Assembly: GCF_038502225.1 (NCBI RefSeq)
Contig: NW_027195557.1
Coordinates: forward strand, 62,001-126,000
Length of the DNA: 64,000 bases
From: Cherax quadricarinatus
Lineage: Eukaryota; Arthropoda; Malacostraca; Decapoda; Parastacidae
Direction: 5' to 3'
A model generated the notes under the pieces. The model was not told the origin of the DNA and searched no databases. It worked only from the letters and a program-made list of their open reading frames with translations. Every line of letters begins with the position of its first letter. Positions within the stretch are counted from its first letter, which is position 1. Shown piece by piece: positions 25,701-41,665 of this stretch. The translations under genes were made by a program, and so were the position numbers.

Positions 25701-27409
25701 TGGTTCTGTCATCACATGGAGTTGACAAGAGTGGTTCTGTCATCACCTGGAGTTGACAAGAATGGTTCTGTCATCACATGGAGTTGACAAGAGTGGTTCT
25801 GTCATCACATGGAGTTGACAAGAATGGTTCTGTCATCACATGGAGTTGACAAGAATGGTTCTGTCATCACATGGAGTTGACAAGAATGGTTCTGTCATCA
25901 CATGGAGTTGACAAGAGTGGTTCTGTCATCACCTGGAGTTGACAAGAATGGTTCTGTCATCACCTGGAGTTGACAAGAATGGTTCTGTCATCACATGGAG
26001 TTGACAAGAGTGGTTCTGTCATCACCTGGAGTTGACAAGAGTGGTTCTGTCATCACCTGGAGTTGACAAGAATGGTTCTGTCATCACATGGAGTTGACAA
26101 GAGTGGTTCTGTCATCACCTGGAGTTGACAAGAGTGGTTCTGTCATCACCTGAAGTTGACAAGAATGGTTCTGTCATCACCTGGAGTTGACAAGAATGGT
26201 TCTGTCATCACATGGAGTTGACAAGAGTGGTTCTGTCATCACCTGGAGTTGACAAGAGTGGTTCTGTCATCACCTGGAGTTGACAAGAGTGGTTCTGTCA
26301 TCACATGGAGTTGACAAGAATGGTTCTGTCATCACCTGGAGTTGACAAGAGTGGTTCTGTCATCACCTGGAGTTGACAAGAGTGGTTCTGTCATCACATG
26401 GAGTTGACAAGAATGGTTCTGTCATCACCTGGAGTTGACAAGAATGGTTCTGTCATCACATGGAGTTGACAAGAGTGGTTCTGTCATCACCTGGAGTTGA
26501 CAAGAATGGTTCTGTCATCACCTGGAGTTGACAAGAGTGGTTCTGTCATCACCTGGAGTTGACAAGAATGGTTCTGTCATCACCTGGAGTTGACAAGAGT
26601 GGTTCTGTCATCACCTGGAGTTGACAAGAATGGTTCTGTCATCACCTGGAGTTGACAAGAGTGGTTCTGTCATCACCTGGAGTTGACAAGAATGGTTCTG
26701 TCATCACCTGGAGTTGACAAGAGTGGTTCTGTCATCACCTGGAGTTGACAAGAGTGGTTCTGTCATCACCTGGAGTTGACAAGAGTGGTTCTGTCATCAC
26801 CTGGAGTTGACAAGAGTGGTTCTGTCATCACCTGGAGTTGAAAAGAGTGGTTCTGTCATCACCTGGAGTTGACAAGAATGGTTCTGTCATCACCTGGAGT
26901 TGACAAGAGTGGTTCTGTCATCACCTGGAGTTGACAAGAGTGGTTCTGTCATCACCTGGAGTTGACAAGAGTGGTTCTGTCATCACCTGGAGTTGACAAG
27001 AGTGGTTCTGTCATCACCTGGAGTTGACAAGAGTGGTTCTGTCATCACCTGGAGTTGACAAGAGTGGTTCTGTCATCACCTGGAGTTGACAAGAGTGGTT
27101 CTGTCATCACCTGGAGTTGACAAGAGTGGTTCTGTCATCACCTGGAGTTGACAAGAGTGGTTCTGTCATCACCTGGAGTTGACAAGAATGGTTCTGTCAT
27201 CACCTGGAGTTGACAAGAGTGGTTCTGTCATCACCTGGAGTTGACAAGAGTGGTTCTGTCATCACCTGGAGTTGACAAGAGTGGTTCTGTCATCACCTGG
27301 AGTTGACAAGAGTGGTTCTGTCATCACCTGGAGTTGACAAGAGTGGTTCTGTCATCACCTGGAGTTGACAAGAGTGGTTCTGTCATCACATGGAGTTGAC
27401 AAGAGTGGT
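19708..27409. repeat. 31-bp satellite array (about 248 copies), left side only
   Basis: Head-to-tail units AGTTGACAAGAGTGGTTCTG then TCATCACCTGG. The unit length is not divisible by 3, and stops appear in all frames. Two variable sites dominate (GAGTGG/GAATGG and CACCTGG/CACATGG). Mosaic blocks rich in CACATGG (about 21380-22680 and 25370-26470) alternate with near-homogeneous blocks. A few aberrant units occur (for example at 20548, 21069, 22094). The array is absent from the corresponding place in the right half. Confidence 0.98.
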
Positions 27410-27410
27410 C

Positions 27411-27437
27411 CACCACCACCACCACCACCACCACCAT
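27411..27437. repeat. Short CCA tract
   Basis: Nine CCA-type triplets. The mirror position in the right half is the 1.28-kb GGT-rich tract at 37661-38937, a roughly 50-fold length difference at an otherwise nearly identical site. Confidence 0.9.
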
Positions 27438-28350
27438 CATGATGAGGCCACATTTTTTTTAATTATTTTTTTATTAACACATCATCATTCACTCCATCAG
27501 TGTCTTGCCAGAGTCATGCCTATACCACAGTTTTAATTAAAACTGCAACATTAACACCCCTTCTTCAGAGTGCAGGCACTGTACTTCCCATCTCCAGGAC
27601 TCAAGTCCGGCCTGCCAGTTTCCCTGAATCCCTTCATAAATGTTACCTTGCTTACACTCCAACAGCACGTCATGTCATAAAAAGTATTTGTCTCCATTCG
27701 CTCCTGCCTGACACACTCACGCACGCTTGCTGGAAGTCCAAGTACCTCACATACCTCCCTCCAACCTTTCCTAGACCAACCCCTACACTACAGATTTATA
27801 CACTCTCGAAGTCAATCTATTTTATTCCACCCTTTCTAAATGTCTAAACCACCTTAACAACCCCTTCTCAGCCCTCTGGATAATAGTTTTGGTAATACCA
27901 CACAACCTCCTAATTTCCAAACTACGAATTCTCTGCATTATATTTACAAACATGACATCTCCATTGCCTCCAGCCTTCTCCATGTTGCAACATTTACCAC
28001 CCCTGTTTCACACACTTATAAGAGTGTTGGTATTACTATATTCTCATATATTCCCCTCTTTGCTTCCACGGACAAAGTTCTTTGTTTCTACAGAATCCTC
28101 AGTGCACCCCTCACCTTTTTCCCTCGTTAGTTCTATGATTTACCTCATCTTTCATAGACCAATCGGCTGACACGTCCACTCCTAAATATCTGAATAATAT
28201 TCACCTCCTCTATACTCTTTCCCTCCAATCTGATATCCAGTCTTTCGTCACCTAATTTTTTTGTCATCATCACCTTTCTCTTTCCTATTTTCACTTTTAA
28301 TTTTCTTCTTTTACATACCCTACCAAACTCATCCACCAACGTCTGCATTC
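27438..28350 (-). pseudogene. LINE 3' fragment (same family as 2067-3420), inner left
   Basis: Minus-strand fragment starting at 28348 with LVDEFGRVCKRRKLKVKIGK and LGDERLDIRLEG, then degraded thumb region with frameshifts, and the family 3' UTR. It is joined abruptly at about 28350 to a CR1-A fragment. The RT catalytic domain is absent. Confidence 0.78.
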
Positions 28351-29262
28351 GTCACCTCCTCCTCAGTTGTGTGTATATCATCCAGCACTTGTTGGTGTAT
28401 TCCCTGTTGGTGTCTCCCTCTGTCCTGTCTTCCCAGAGTCATTCCTGTCTCCATTGTGAATACTTCCTTAAATCTCCTGTTGAGCTCTTCGCATACCTCT
28501 TGATCGTTTCTTCCCTCAGTCTGATCACCTGGTCTTTGACTGTTGTCTTTCTCCTAATGTGGCTGTGCAGCAGTTTCTGGTCAAACTTCCATTCTCTAAT
28601 GCACTTAGTTTTTGCCTCCCTACACCTTCGGGTAAACCAAGGATTCTCTTTGGTCTTCCCATTGTTCCTGTTGCCATTGGGAACAAACCTTTACTCTGCC
28701 TCCTTGCATTTTGTTGTTACATATTCCATCATTTCATTTACTAACTTTCCTGCCAGTTCTCTGTCCCACTGAACCTCCTGCAGAAAGTTCCTCATACCTG
28801 TATAGTCTTCCCCTTTCATGGTTTGGCTTTTCCTATTCGACTTCTGTTACCCTTTCCACTTGTAACTCTACGATGTAATCAAAACTCAGAACTACGTGAT
28901 CACTAGCTCCAAGGGGCCTCTCATATGTGATGTCCTCAAGGTCTGAACTGCTCAAGGTGAGCACAAGGTCCAGTCTTGCTGGCTCATCCTTCCCTCTATC
29001 TCTGGTAGTGTCCCTGACGTGTTGATGCATGAGGTTTTCCAGTACCACATCCATCATCTTGGCTCTCCATGTGTCAGGACCCCCGTGAGGCTCCAGGTTT
29101 TCCCATTCGATCTCCCTGTGGTTGAAATCACACATGACCAGTAACTTTGCTCTACACGATTAAGCTCTTCGTGCCACCTCAGCCAGTGTGTCCACCATTA
29201 CTCTGTTGTTCTCTTCATATTCCTCTCTTGGCCTCCTGCAGTTCTGTGGTGGGTTATACATC
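28351..29262 (-). pseudogene. CR1-A endonuclease fragment, inner left
   Basis: Minus strand: NPPQNCRRPREEY near 29240, CDFNHREIEWENLEPHGG, RLDLVLTLSSSDLEDITYER, GASDHVVL (APE-type endonuclease motifs), then a linker (RKTTVKDQVIRLREE) that stops at the join with the other LINE at 28350. No RT domain. The segment begins right after a GT tract, consistent with 5' truncation at the microsatellite. Confidence 0.8.
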
Positions 29263-29265
29263 ACG

Positions 29266-32230
<2,965 letters not shown>

Positions 32231-32420
32231 GTTTCTTCTCCTACACTGTGTTTTGGGGCGTCTGTGAAGGTTGGGGGCCTGGCAGTGTATTGTGAGATTC
32301 TATAGCTCTGTGTTGGGTGGGAGCTGTGGGTGTGGATTGTGGTTTGTGTTGAGCTAGCGTGATTGGTTGTGAGGTTCTGGGGATGGTTCTGTGTGTGCTT
32401 GCTCTTGTTGCTGTGCCCTG
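32231..32420. other. CR1-A upstream region, no clear gene
   Basis: GT-rich sequence upstream of the degraded CR1-A copy. Possibly its extreme 5' end, but too degraded to support. Confidence 0.3.
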
Positions 32421-32491
32421 TGTGTGTGTGTGTGTGTGGTGTGTGTGTACTCACCTAGTTGAGGTTGCGGGGGTCGAGTCCGGGTGTGTGT

Positions 32492-32560
<69 letters not shown>

Positions 32561-32578
32561 TGGGTGTGTGTGTGGGGG

Positions 32579-32622
<44 letters not shown>

Positions 32623-32716
32623 GTGTGCTTGCTCTTGTTGCTCTGCCCTCTGTGCGTGTGTGTGTGTGTGTGTGTGTATGTATGTGGGTGTGTGGGTGGG
32701 GGAGGGTGTGCGCGTG
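32421..32716. repeat. Compound GT microsatellite with embedded LINE tail
   Basis: GT runs interrupted by TGCTTGCTCTTGTTGCTCTG-like spacers, and at 32449-32482 by the complement of the CR1-A tail (TACTCACCTAGTTGAGGTTG). The embedded tail marks the 3' end of an otherwise lost CR1-A insertion. Confidence 0.9.
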
Positions 32717-32727
32717 CGCTCATTAAT

Positions 32728-33880
32728 TCACGTAATCACAGGAATCGAAGTGTAGCTCCTGGCTCCGTCTCTTGTTTCATGCCAGATTGACTTATGGCCT
32801 CATGATCCCTATCGTACCTGGTCTGAAAACCATGTTTAGAACTTGCCTCATCCACGTCTTCACTGAGGTCAGCTTATTTCCTGACCTGCCTCCGGCTGTA
32901 GAAATACTTTCTGAAACCCCTGTGGTTCGTCTTCTAACTGTGACACCAAAACAGTCCATTCCTTTATGATAAGTTATTTCTTCTGAATGCTGTGTATGTC
33001 ATCATGTCTCCCCTAATTGTTCTGTCCTCTTATGCCGTTTGATGACATTTTTTACCCATAAGCTCTGGAATTTAACGTTTTACATATAATTTCACTTTCT
33101 CCTGTTTTGTAACTAGCTTTCTCAGGTGTTGGTTCCATTCTGGTAATACATACTCTAAGACAGTCGTGACACATTTACAAAGGGCATGCAATGACTCATT
33201 GTTGATATTCCTATATGATCCTCTAAGATTTTTCAGTTGGGCATTAATGCAGTGGTAATTTTTGTTGATATGAGACTCTGGCACTATGCTTTCTCTTTGA
33301 GTCAAGTCTGCAGCTTTACTCACCTAAGAATATAATCCGTGTCCGATTTATCACACCTTCCCCAATCTTTATTATGTTGCATTTGGTCGAATAGAATTCT
33401 AGCAACTTCCTTTCTTAACAATTTTTGCAGTTTGTTCAGATCAATTTGCAACCTTTCCTTGTCCTCATCTGCTTTTTATTCTCCTCATTCGATTTACTTT
33501 GTCAGGAAACAGAGAAGGATCTGATTCAGTCTAGTCTGGAATGTCATTCACATAAATCAGAAAAAGTGTTGATCCTATTGTCGATCCTTGCAGAACCCTG
33601 CTAGTTACTTTTCCACATTCATCTATTCCTGTCTTGCTAACCATAATGTACTCTTGGATGTACTGGAATGTGTTCCATGTTCTTCCTTCTTGCGCTTAAA
33701 GTTTTCTCTAGTTTCTTGAGGCGTATATTATCAAAGGCCTCGCTGCTTTTGTTTAAGATAATGCAGCTTATGCATCACTCTCTTGTCTCACTTATGTTAT
33801 TTTGTTAATTAATTCTAACATGTTAGAAAGACCAGACTTGCCATCTCTGAACGCTCGCGGGTTATTAGATATTCATGATG
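32728..33880 (-). pseudogene. Ancient CR1-A-related LINE remnant
   Basis: Minus strand, more diverged than the other copies. Recognisable pieces are a tail-like segment at 32740-32790, NNESLHALC, VLEYVLPEWNQHLRKLV (33072-33323, aligning with YVRPILEYAAPVWNPHL of CR1-A) and, further upstream, IGSTLFLIYVNDI near 33550-33600, the RT motif region. Stops in all frames. Confidence 0.7.
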
Positions 33881-34254
33881 GGGAAACTTTGAAGGATTGC
33901 CTTTTTTTTTTTTTTTGTTCTTCCAACTCTTTGATTGTATTTCCCTTATGAGTCGTGACTGCCTAATACACTTGTGTATGGTAATTAGGACCAAATTCTT
34001 GGAGCACCTGGGATGTTCTTATATCTAATGAGAAAAGTTATAGAACTTATTCCAAGCATCCTGGAATGCTTCTGATAACTTCAAAACCTACACTGGTGTA
34101 GCTTCAAACATGAAAAAATGAAAATAAAACCGACGACAGCGGAGAGTGAAATTCAAACGTCTAGTTGCAGATTTGACCCTTTTATGTAAAGTGTGAAATC
34201 TATTAATTTTAAAGCATGTTAACTTATTTTCTGTTTACATCTTCTGAATGACTT
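33881..34254. other. Spacer center, no feature seen
   Basis: AT-rich single-copy-like sequence with a 16-T run near 33902. No coding or repeat signal was seen. Confidence 0.5.
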
Positions 34255-34440
34255 CATAAGAGGTAAACCGAAAATATATCTTAGGCCCAGGATAATTATA
34301 TATCCTAGACCCAGGATAATTATATATCTTAGGCCAGGATAATTATAAATCTTAGGCATAGGATAATTATATATCTTGGCCAAGAATAATTATATATATT
34401 AGGCCAGAATAATTATAAATATTAGGCCTAGGATAATTCC
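34255..34440. repeat. Short tandem repeat (GGATAATTATATATCTTAGG-like)
   Basis: About seven diverged units of 24-28 bp containing AGGATAATTATATATCTTAG. Found once, in the palindrome spacer. Confidence 0.85.
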
Positions 34441-34689
34441 TGTGAAGTTTCAATCGCCAGTAGGTAGATTTGTTGATGTAGTATAATAGTAAGAAGAATT
34501 GAGTCGGAATTCGTGCCATAACTGGAAAATGACTTACCTGATAGGCTTCAAACTTTCATCACTGGCAAGGTTTCCTGAGTGGCGTAAGTCCCAATTAGCC
34601 ACTTTTATTGAAAAACAGTGATATTTATTTTTATTAAATAACTAAAGAATGCTTCAAAATACTGACAACTCATTCTATAAGAAGGATGT

Positions 34690-35389
34690 GACGCCCCGTA
34701 AGTTTAAGGCACACGAAATAGGAGGAGAAATTTTTTCCTGGGTAGAGGCATGGCTGACAAATAGGCAGCAGAGAGTTTGCATAAATGGGGAGAAATCAGA
34801 ATGGGGGCACGTCACAAGCGGTGTTCCTCAGGGGTCAGTGTTGGGCCCCTTGTTGTTCACAATTTACATAAACAACATAGATGAGGGAATAAATAGCGAC
34901 ATAAGCAAATTTGCTGATGACACCAAAATAAGCCGTCCAATTCATTCTAATGAGGACACTAGAGCACTCCAGGATGATTTGAATAGACTGATGCAATGGT
35001 CGGAGAAGTGGCAGATGCAGTTTAATATTGACAAATGCAAAGTTCTAAATGTTGGACAGTTAAATAACCATGCCACATATAAGCTAAATAATGTGGATCT
35101 TAAAACTACTGATTGCGAAAAGGATTTAAGAGTTCTGGTTAGCAGTAATCTAAAACCAGGACAACAGTGCATTAGTGTCCGCAATAAAGCTAACAGAATT
35201 CTTGGCTTCATATCTAGAAGTATAAATAATAGAAGTCCTCAGGTTGTTCTTCAACTCTATATATCCTTGGTTAGGCCTCATTTAGACTATGCTGCTCAGT
35301 TCTGGTCACCGTATTACAGAATGGATATAAATGCACTGGAAAACGTAAAGAGGAGGATGACAAAGATGATCCCGTGTATCAGAAATCTT

Positions 35390-35390
<1 letters not shown>
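34690..35390 (+). pseudogene. CR1-B LINE RT fragment, joined to CR1-A at 35390
   Basis: RT palm and thumb: WVEAWLTNRQQRVC, GVPQGSVLGPLLFTIYINN, FADD at 34910-34921, then WSEKWQMQFNIDKCKVLNVG, LVRPHLDYAAQFWSPYYRMD and RRMTKMIPCIRNL. At 35390 the CR1-B sequence stops. Other copies continue PYEDRLR, but here the frame enters the CR1-A 3' region instead. The frame stays open to 35485 (278 codons from 34649), but the tail is a chimera. The 5' part of the LINE is missing. Confidence 0.88.
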
Positions 35391-36745
<1,355 letters not shown>

Positions 36746-37660
36746 CGAATGCAGACGTTGGTGGATGAGTTTGGTAGGGTATGTAAAAGAAGAAAATTAA
36801 AAGTGAAAATAGGAAAGAGAAAGGTGATGAAGACAAAAAAATTAGGTGACGAAAGACTGGATATCAGATTGGAGGGAGAGAGTATAGAGGAGGTGAATAT
36901 TATTCAGATATTTAGGAGTGGACGTGTCAGCAGATTGGTCTATGAAAGATGAGGTAAATCATAGAACTAACGAGGGAAAAAGGTGAGGGGTGCACTGAGG
37001 ATTCTGTAGAAACAAAGAACTTTGTCCGTGGAAGCAAAGAGGGGAATATATGAGAATATAGTTATACCAACACTCTTATAAGTGTGTGAAACAGGGGTGG
37101 TAAATGTTGCAACATGGAGAAGGCTGGAGGCAATGGAGATGTCATGTTTGTAAATATAATGCAGAGAATTCGTAGTTTGGAAATTAGGAGGTTGTGTGGT
37201 ATTACCAAAACTATTATCCAGAGGGCTGAGAAGGGGTTGTTAAGGTGGTTTAGACATTTAGAAAGGGTGGAATAAAATAGATTGACTTCGAGAGTGTATA
37301 AATCTGTAGTGTAGGGGTTGGTCTAGGAAAGGTTGGAGGGAGGTATGTGAGGTACTTGGACTTCCAGCAAGCGTGCGTGAGTGTGTCAGGCAGGAGCGAA
37401 TGGAGACAAATACATTTTATGACATGACGTGCTGTTGGAGTGTAAGCAAGATAACATTTATGAAGGGATTCAGGGAAACTGGCAGGCCGGACTTGAGTCC
37501 TGGAGATGGGAAGTACAGTGTCTACACTCTGAAGAAGGGGTGTTAATGTTGCAGTTTTAATTAAAACTGTGGTATAGGCATGACTCTGGCAAGACACTGA
37601 TGGAGTGAATGATGATGTGTTAATAAAAAAGAATTAAAAAAAAATGTGGCCTCATCATGA
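36746..37660 (+). pseudogene. LINE 3' fragment (same family as 2067-3420), inner right
   Basis: Begins LVDEFGRVCKRRKLKVKIGK and continues through a degraded thumb region and 3' UTR to ACACTGATGGAGTGAATGAT. The mosaic join with CR1-A at 36745/36746 is the same as at 28350/28351, so it predates the inverted duplication. Confidence 0.78.
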
Positions 37661-38937
37661 TGGTGGTGGTGGTGGTGGTGGTGGTGGCGGTGGTATTGGT
37701 GGTGGTGGTGGTGGTGGTGGTGGTGGTGGTGATGGTGGTGGTGGAGGTAGTGGTGGTAGTGATGGTTGTGTTGGTGGTGATAATGGTGGTGGTGGTGATG
37801 GTGGTGGTGGAGGTAGTGGTGGTAGTGGTGGCTGTGGTGATGGTGGTGGTGGTGGTGGTGGTGGTGATGGTGGTGGTGGAGGTAGTGGTGGTGGTGCTGG
37901 TGGTGGTGGCGGTGGTGTGGTTGTGGTGGTGGTGGTGGTGGTAGCGGTGGTGGTGGCGGTGGTGATGGTGGTGGTGGTGGTGGTGCTGGTGGTGGTGGTG
38001 GTAGTGGCGGTGGTGGTGGTGGTGGTGGTGGTGGTGGTGGTGATGGTGGTGGTGGTGGTGGTGGTATTGGTGGTGGTGGTGGTGATGGTGGTGGTGGTGA
38101 TGGTGGTGGTGGTGGTGGTGGAGGTTCTGGTGGTGGTGGTGGTGATGGTTGTGGTGGCGGTGGTATTGGTGAATTTGGTAATGGTGGTGCTGGTGGTGAT
38201 GGTGGTGGTGGTGGTGGTGGCTGTGGTGGCGGTGGTGGTGGTGGTAATGGTGGTGTTGGTGGTGGTGGTGGTGGTGGTGGTGGTGGTGGTGGTGGTGGTG
38301 GTCGTGGTGGTGGAGGTGATGGTGGTGGTGGTGATGGTGGTGGTGGTGGTGGTGGTGGTGGTGGTGGTAATGGCGGTGGTGGTAATGGCGGCGGTGGTGG
38401 TGGTGATGGTGGCGGTGGTGGTGGTGATAGTGGTGGCGATGGAGGTGGTGGTGGCGGTGGTGGTGGTGATTGTGGTGGTGGTGATGGCGAGGGTGGTGGT
38501 GGTGGGGGTGGTGGTGGTGATGGTGGATGTGGTGATGGTGGTGGCGGTGGTGGCGGTGGTGGTGGTAGTGGTAGTGGCGGTGGTGGTGGTAGTGGCGGTG
38601 GTGGTGGCGGTGGTGGTGGCGGTGGTGGCGGTGGTGGTGGCGGTGGTTGGTGGCGGTGGCGGGGGTGGTGGCGGAGGCGGCGGTGGTGGTGGTGGTGGTG
38701 GCGGCGGTGGTGGTGGCGGCGGTGGTGGTGGCGGCGGTGGTGGTGGTGGCGGCGGTGGTGGTGGCGGCGGTGGTGGTGGCGGCGGCCGTGGTGGTGGCGG
38801 CCGTGGTGGTGGCGGCGGCCGTGGTGGTGGCGGCCGTGGTGGTGGCGGCCGTGGTGGTGGCGGCGGTGGTGGCGGTGGTGGTGGCGGTGGTGGTGGTGGT
38901 AGTGGTGGTGGCGGTGGTGGTCGTCGTCGTCGTCGTC
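37661..38937. repeat. GGT/GGC-rich triplet tract, right side only
   Basis: About 1.28 kb of GGT triplets with GGC, GAT, AGT and GCT interruptions. It is GGC/GGCGGC-rich after 38400, with CGT units near the end. Poly-Gly, poly-Val, poly-Pro and poly-His frames across it are artefacts of the triplet repeat. The left counterpart is only 27 bp. Confidence 0.97.
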
Positions 38938-39171
38938 ACCACCACAGCTTGAAGTTGTAAACACTGGTAAGTGAAAAGAAATGTTATGATGTATTTTATC
39001 ATTATTAAAACAGTCACGAGGTGGTATGACCTGGACTACGGAGTGGTACAAGTTGGACTCAAACATAGCGATAAGAATAGACGATAAAGTTCTCGTAGCA
39101 AGTAGACAGAAAGTGCACTGGAAACTCTCTTCGAGAAGGAGGGGCCAATAGCCAAGACTTGACTCCTTCTA

Positions 39172-39175
<4 letters not shown>
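38938..39175. other. Unique sequence between repeat tract and LINE
   Basis: No match found to the left half and no coding signal seen. Confidence 0.6.
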
Positions 39176-39209
<34 letters not shown>

Positions 39210-41278
39210 CAAAGTGCAAGGAGGCAGAGGAAAGTTTTGTTCCCAAGGGAAACAGAAATAATAGGAAGACCAAAACGAGTCCTTGGTTTACTCGAAGGTG
39301 TAGGGAGGCAAAAACTAAGTGCAACAGAGAATGGAAAAGGTACAGGAGGCATAGGACCCAGGAAAACAAGGAGATTAGTAGAAGAGCCAGAAACGAGTAT
39401 GCGCAGATAAGGAGGGAGGCCCAGCGACAGTATGAAAACGACATAGCATCGAAAGTCAAATCTGACCCGAAACTGCTGTATAGCCACATTAGGAGTAAGA
39501 CAACAGTCAAGGACCAGGTGATAAGGCTGAGGAAAGAAGGTGGAGAACTCACAAGAAACGATCAAGAGGTATGTGAGGAGCTCAACACGAGATTTAAGGA
39601 AGTATTTACAGTAGAGACAGGAAGGACTCTGGGGGGACAGACCAGATGGGGACACCAACAAGGAATACACCAACAAGTGTTGGACGACATATATACAGAT
39701 GAGGAGGAGGTGAAGAAACTGCTAAGGGACATCGATACCTCAAAGACAATGGGACCGGACAACATCTCTCCGTGGGTCCTTAGAGAGGGAGCAGATATGT
39801 TGTGCGTACCACTTACCACAATCTTCAACACATCCCTGGAAACTGGGCAACTACCTGAGGTATGGAAGACGGCAAATGTAGTTCCCATTTTCAAAAAAGG
39901 AGACAGAAAAGAGGCACTAAACTATAGACCTGTGTCATTGACGTGTTTAGTATGCAAAATTATGGAGAAGATTATCAGGAGGAGAGTGGTGGAGCACCTG
40001 GAACGGAACAGGAGTATAAATGCCAACCAGCACGGATTCACGGAAGGCAAATCCTGTGTCACAAACCTTCTGGAGTTTTATGATAAAATAACAGAAGTAA
40101 GACAAGAGAGAGAGGGGTGGGTTGATTGCATCTTCTTGGACTGCAAGAAGGCCTTTGACACAGTTCCTCACAAGAGATTAGTGCAGAAGCTAGAGCATCA
40201 GGCGCATATAACAGGAAGGGCACTGCAATGGATCAGAGAATACCTGACAGGGAGGCAACAACGAGTCATGGTACGTAATGATGTATCACAGTGGGCACCT
40301 GTGACGAGCGGGGTCCCACAGGGGTCGGTCCTAGGACCAGTGCTATTTTTGGTATATGTGAACGACATGACGGAAGGGTTAGACTCAGAAGTGTCCCTGT
40401 TTGCAGATGATGTGAAGTTAATGAGGAGAATTAAATCTGATGAGGACCAGGCAGGACTTCAAAGAGACCTGGACAGACTGGACACCTGGTCCAGCAAATG
40501 GCTTCTCGATTTTAATCCTGCCAAATGCAAAGTCATGAAGATAGGGGAAGGGCACAGAAGACCACAGACAGAGTATAGGCTAGGTGGCCAAAGACTGCAA
40601 ACCTCACTCAAGGAGAAAGATCTTGGGGTGAGTATAACACCGAGCATGTCTCCGGAAGCACACATCAATCAGATAACTGCTGCAGCATATGGGCGCCTGG
40701 CAAACCTGAGAACAGCATTCCGATACCTTAGTAAGGAATCATTCAAGACACTGTACACCGTGTATGTCAGGCCCATACTGGAGTATGCAGCACCTGTTTG
40801 GAACCCGCACTTGATAAAGCACGTCAAGAAACTAGAGAAAGTACAAAGGTTTGCAACAAGGTTAGTTCCAGAGCTAAGGGGAATGTCCTATGAAGAAAGA
40901 TTAAGGGAAATCGGCCTGACGACACTGGAGGACAGGAGGGTCAGGGGAGACATGATAACGACATATAAAATACTGCGTGGAATAGACAAGGTGGACAAGG
41001 ACAGGATGTTCCAGGGAGGGGACACAGAAACAAGAGGCCACAATTGGAAGTTGAAGACACAAATGAGTCAGAGAGATAGTAGGAAGTATTTCTTCAGTCA
41101 TAGAGTTGTAAGGCAGTGGAATAGCCTAGAAAATGACGTAGTGGAGGCAGGAACCATACACAGTTTTAAGACGAGGTTTGATAAAGCTCATGGAGCGGGG
41201 AGAGAGAGGGCCTAGTAGCAACCGGTGAAGAGGCGGGGCCAGGAGCTAGGACTCGACCCCTGCAACCACAAATAGGTG

Positions 41279-41300
<22 letters not shown>
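39176..41300 (+). mobile_element. CR1-A LINE, 5'-truncated well-preserved copy
   Basis: Starts directly after an AC tract (39176-39208). It contains one continuous coding region and ends with the CR1-A tail (GGTGAAGAGGCGGGGCCAGG to AATAGGTGAGTAC) running into another AC tract (41281-41310). The 5' half with endonuclease is absent. Not present at the mirror position on the left, so it arrived after the duplication or marks a rearrangement breakpoint. Confidence 0.88.
39210..41215 (+). CDS. CR1-A reverse transcriptase ORF (N-truncated)
   Basis: Encodes the linker and complete RT of a CR1-type LINE, the enzyme that copies LINE RNA into DNA at the nicked target. The frame is open from the AC tract at about 39210 (KCKEAEESFVPKGN) to the stop after GAGRERA at 41215, with no internal stop. 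The first ATG-independent open segment usually scored begins at 39518. Motifs in order: NYRPVSLTCLVCKIMEKII, FLDCKKAFDTVPHKRL, TSGVPQGSVLGPVLFLVYVN, catalytic FADD at 40400-40411, LGVSITPSMSPEAHI, YVRPILEYAAPVWNPHL and FFSHRVVRQWNSLENDVVEA. The endonuclease is missing, so it could not mobilise itself, but the RT looks intact. Confidence 0.88.
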
Positions 41301-41313
<13 letters not shown>

Positions 41314-41364
41314 GGGGACTTAAGGAAACGAATGTGCTACTGGTAAAATGCTCCTTAGGCCACT

Positions 41365-41665
41365 TTCACTTTGTTACTATTTAACTTCATTACCTAACAT
41401 AATACTCCATTCTACTGATTACACAGCAACACAGTAATGACCATATGACCTGTCTTTGTAATACTCATTTGTACTAAATTATCTGTTTTACAATAATTTT
41501 TGTACCACTGAATATATCATTGCTTAGTTAATCTTAAGTTAATTTTAAGCTGCCCATAATGCTCTGCATACAAGGGGCTTTAACATGCTGCACTTTAAAA
41601 ATTGTATTCCTTGTACTTCTCTGTATCATGTTCAAATTAATAAATAAATAAATAAATAAAAAAAG
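41365..41665 (+). mobile_element. ATTT-tailed SINE-like insertion (right)
   Basis: Mirror of 19191-19494, plus orientation, ending in an AAAT tetranucleotide tail at 41637-41658. Non-coding. Confidence 0.65.

Noticed and set aside
19708..27409. CRISPR-like array
   Set aside because: Units are contiguous with no unique spacers, and the DNA is clearly animal. It is a minisatellite.
37561..39066. Proline-, histidine-, glycine- and valine-rich frames up to 501 codons
   Set aside because: They track a GGT/GGC triplet tract in every frame. No non-repeat domain is attached.
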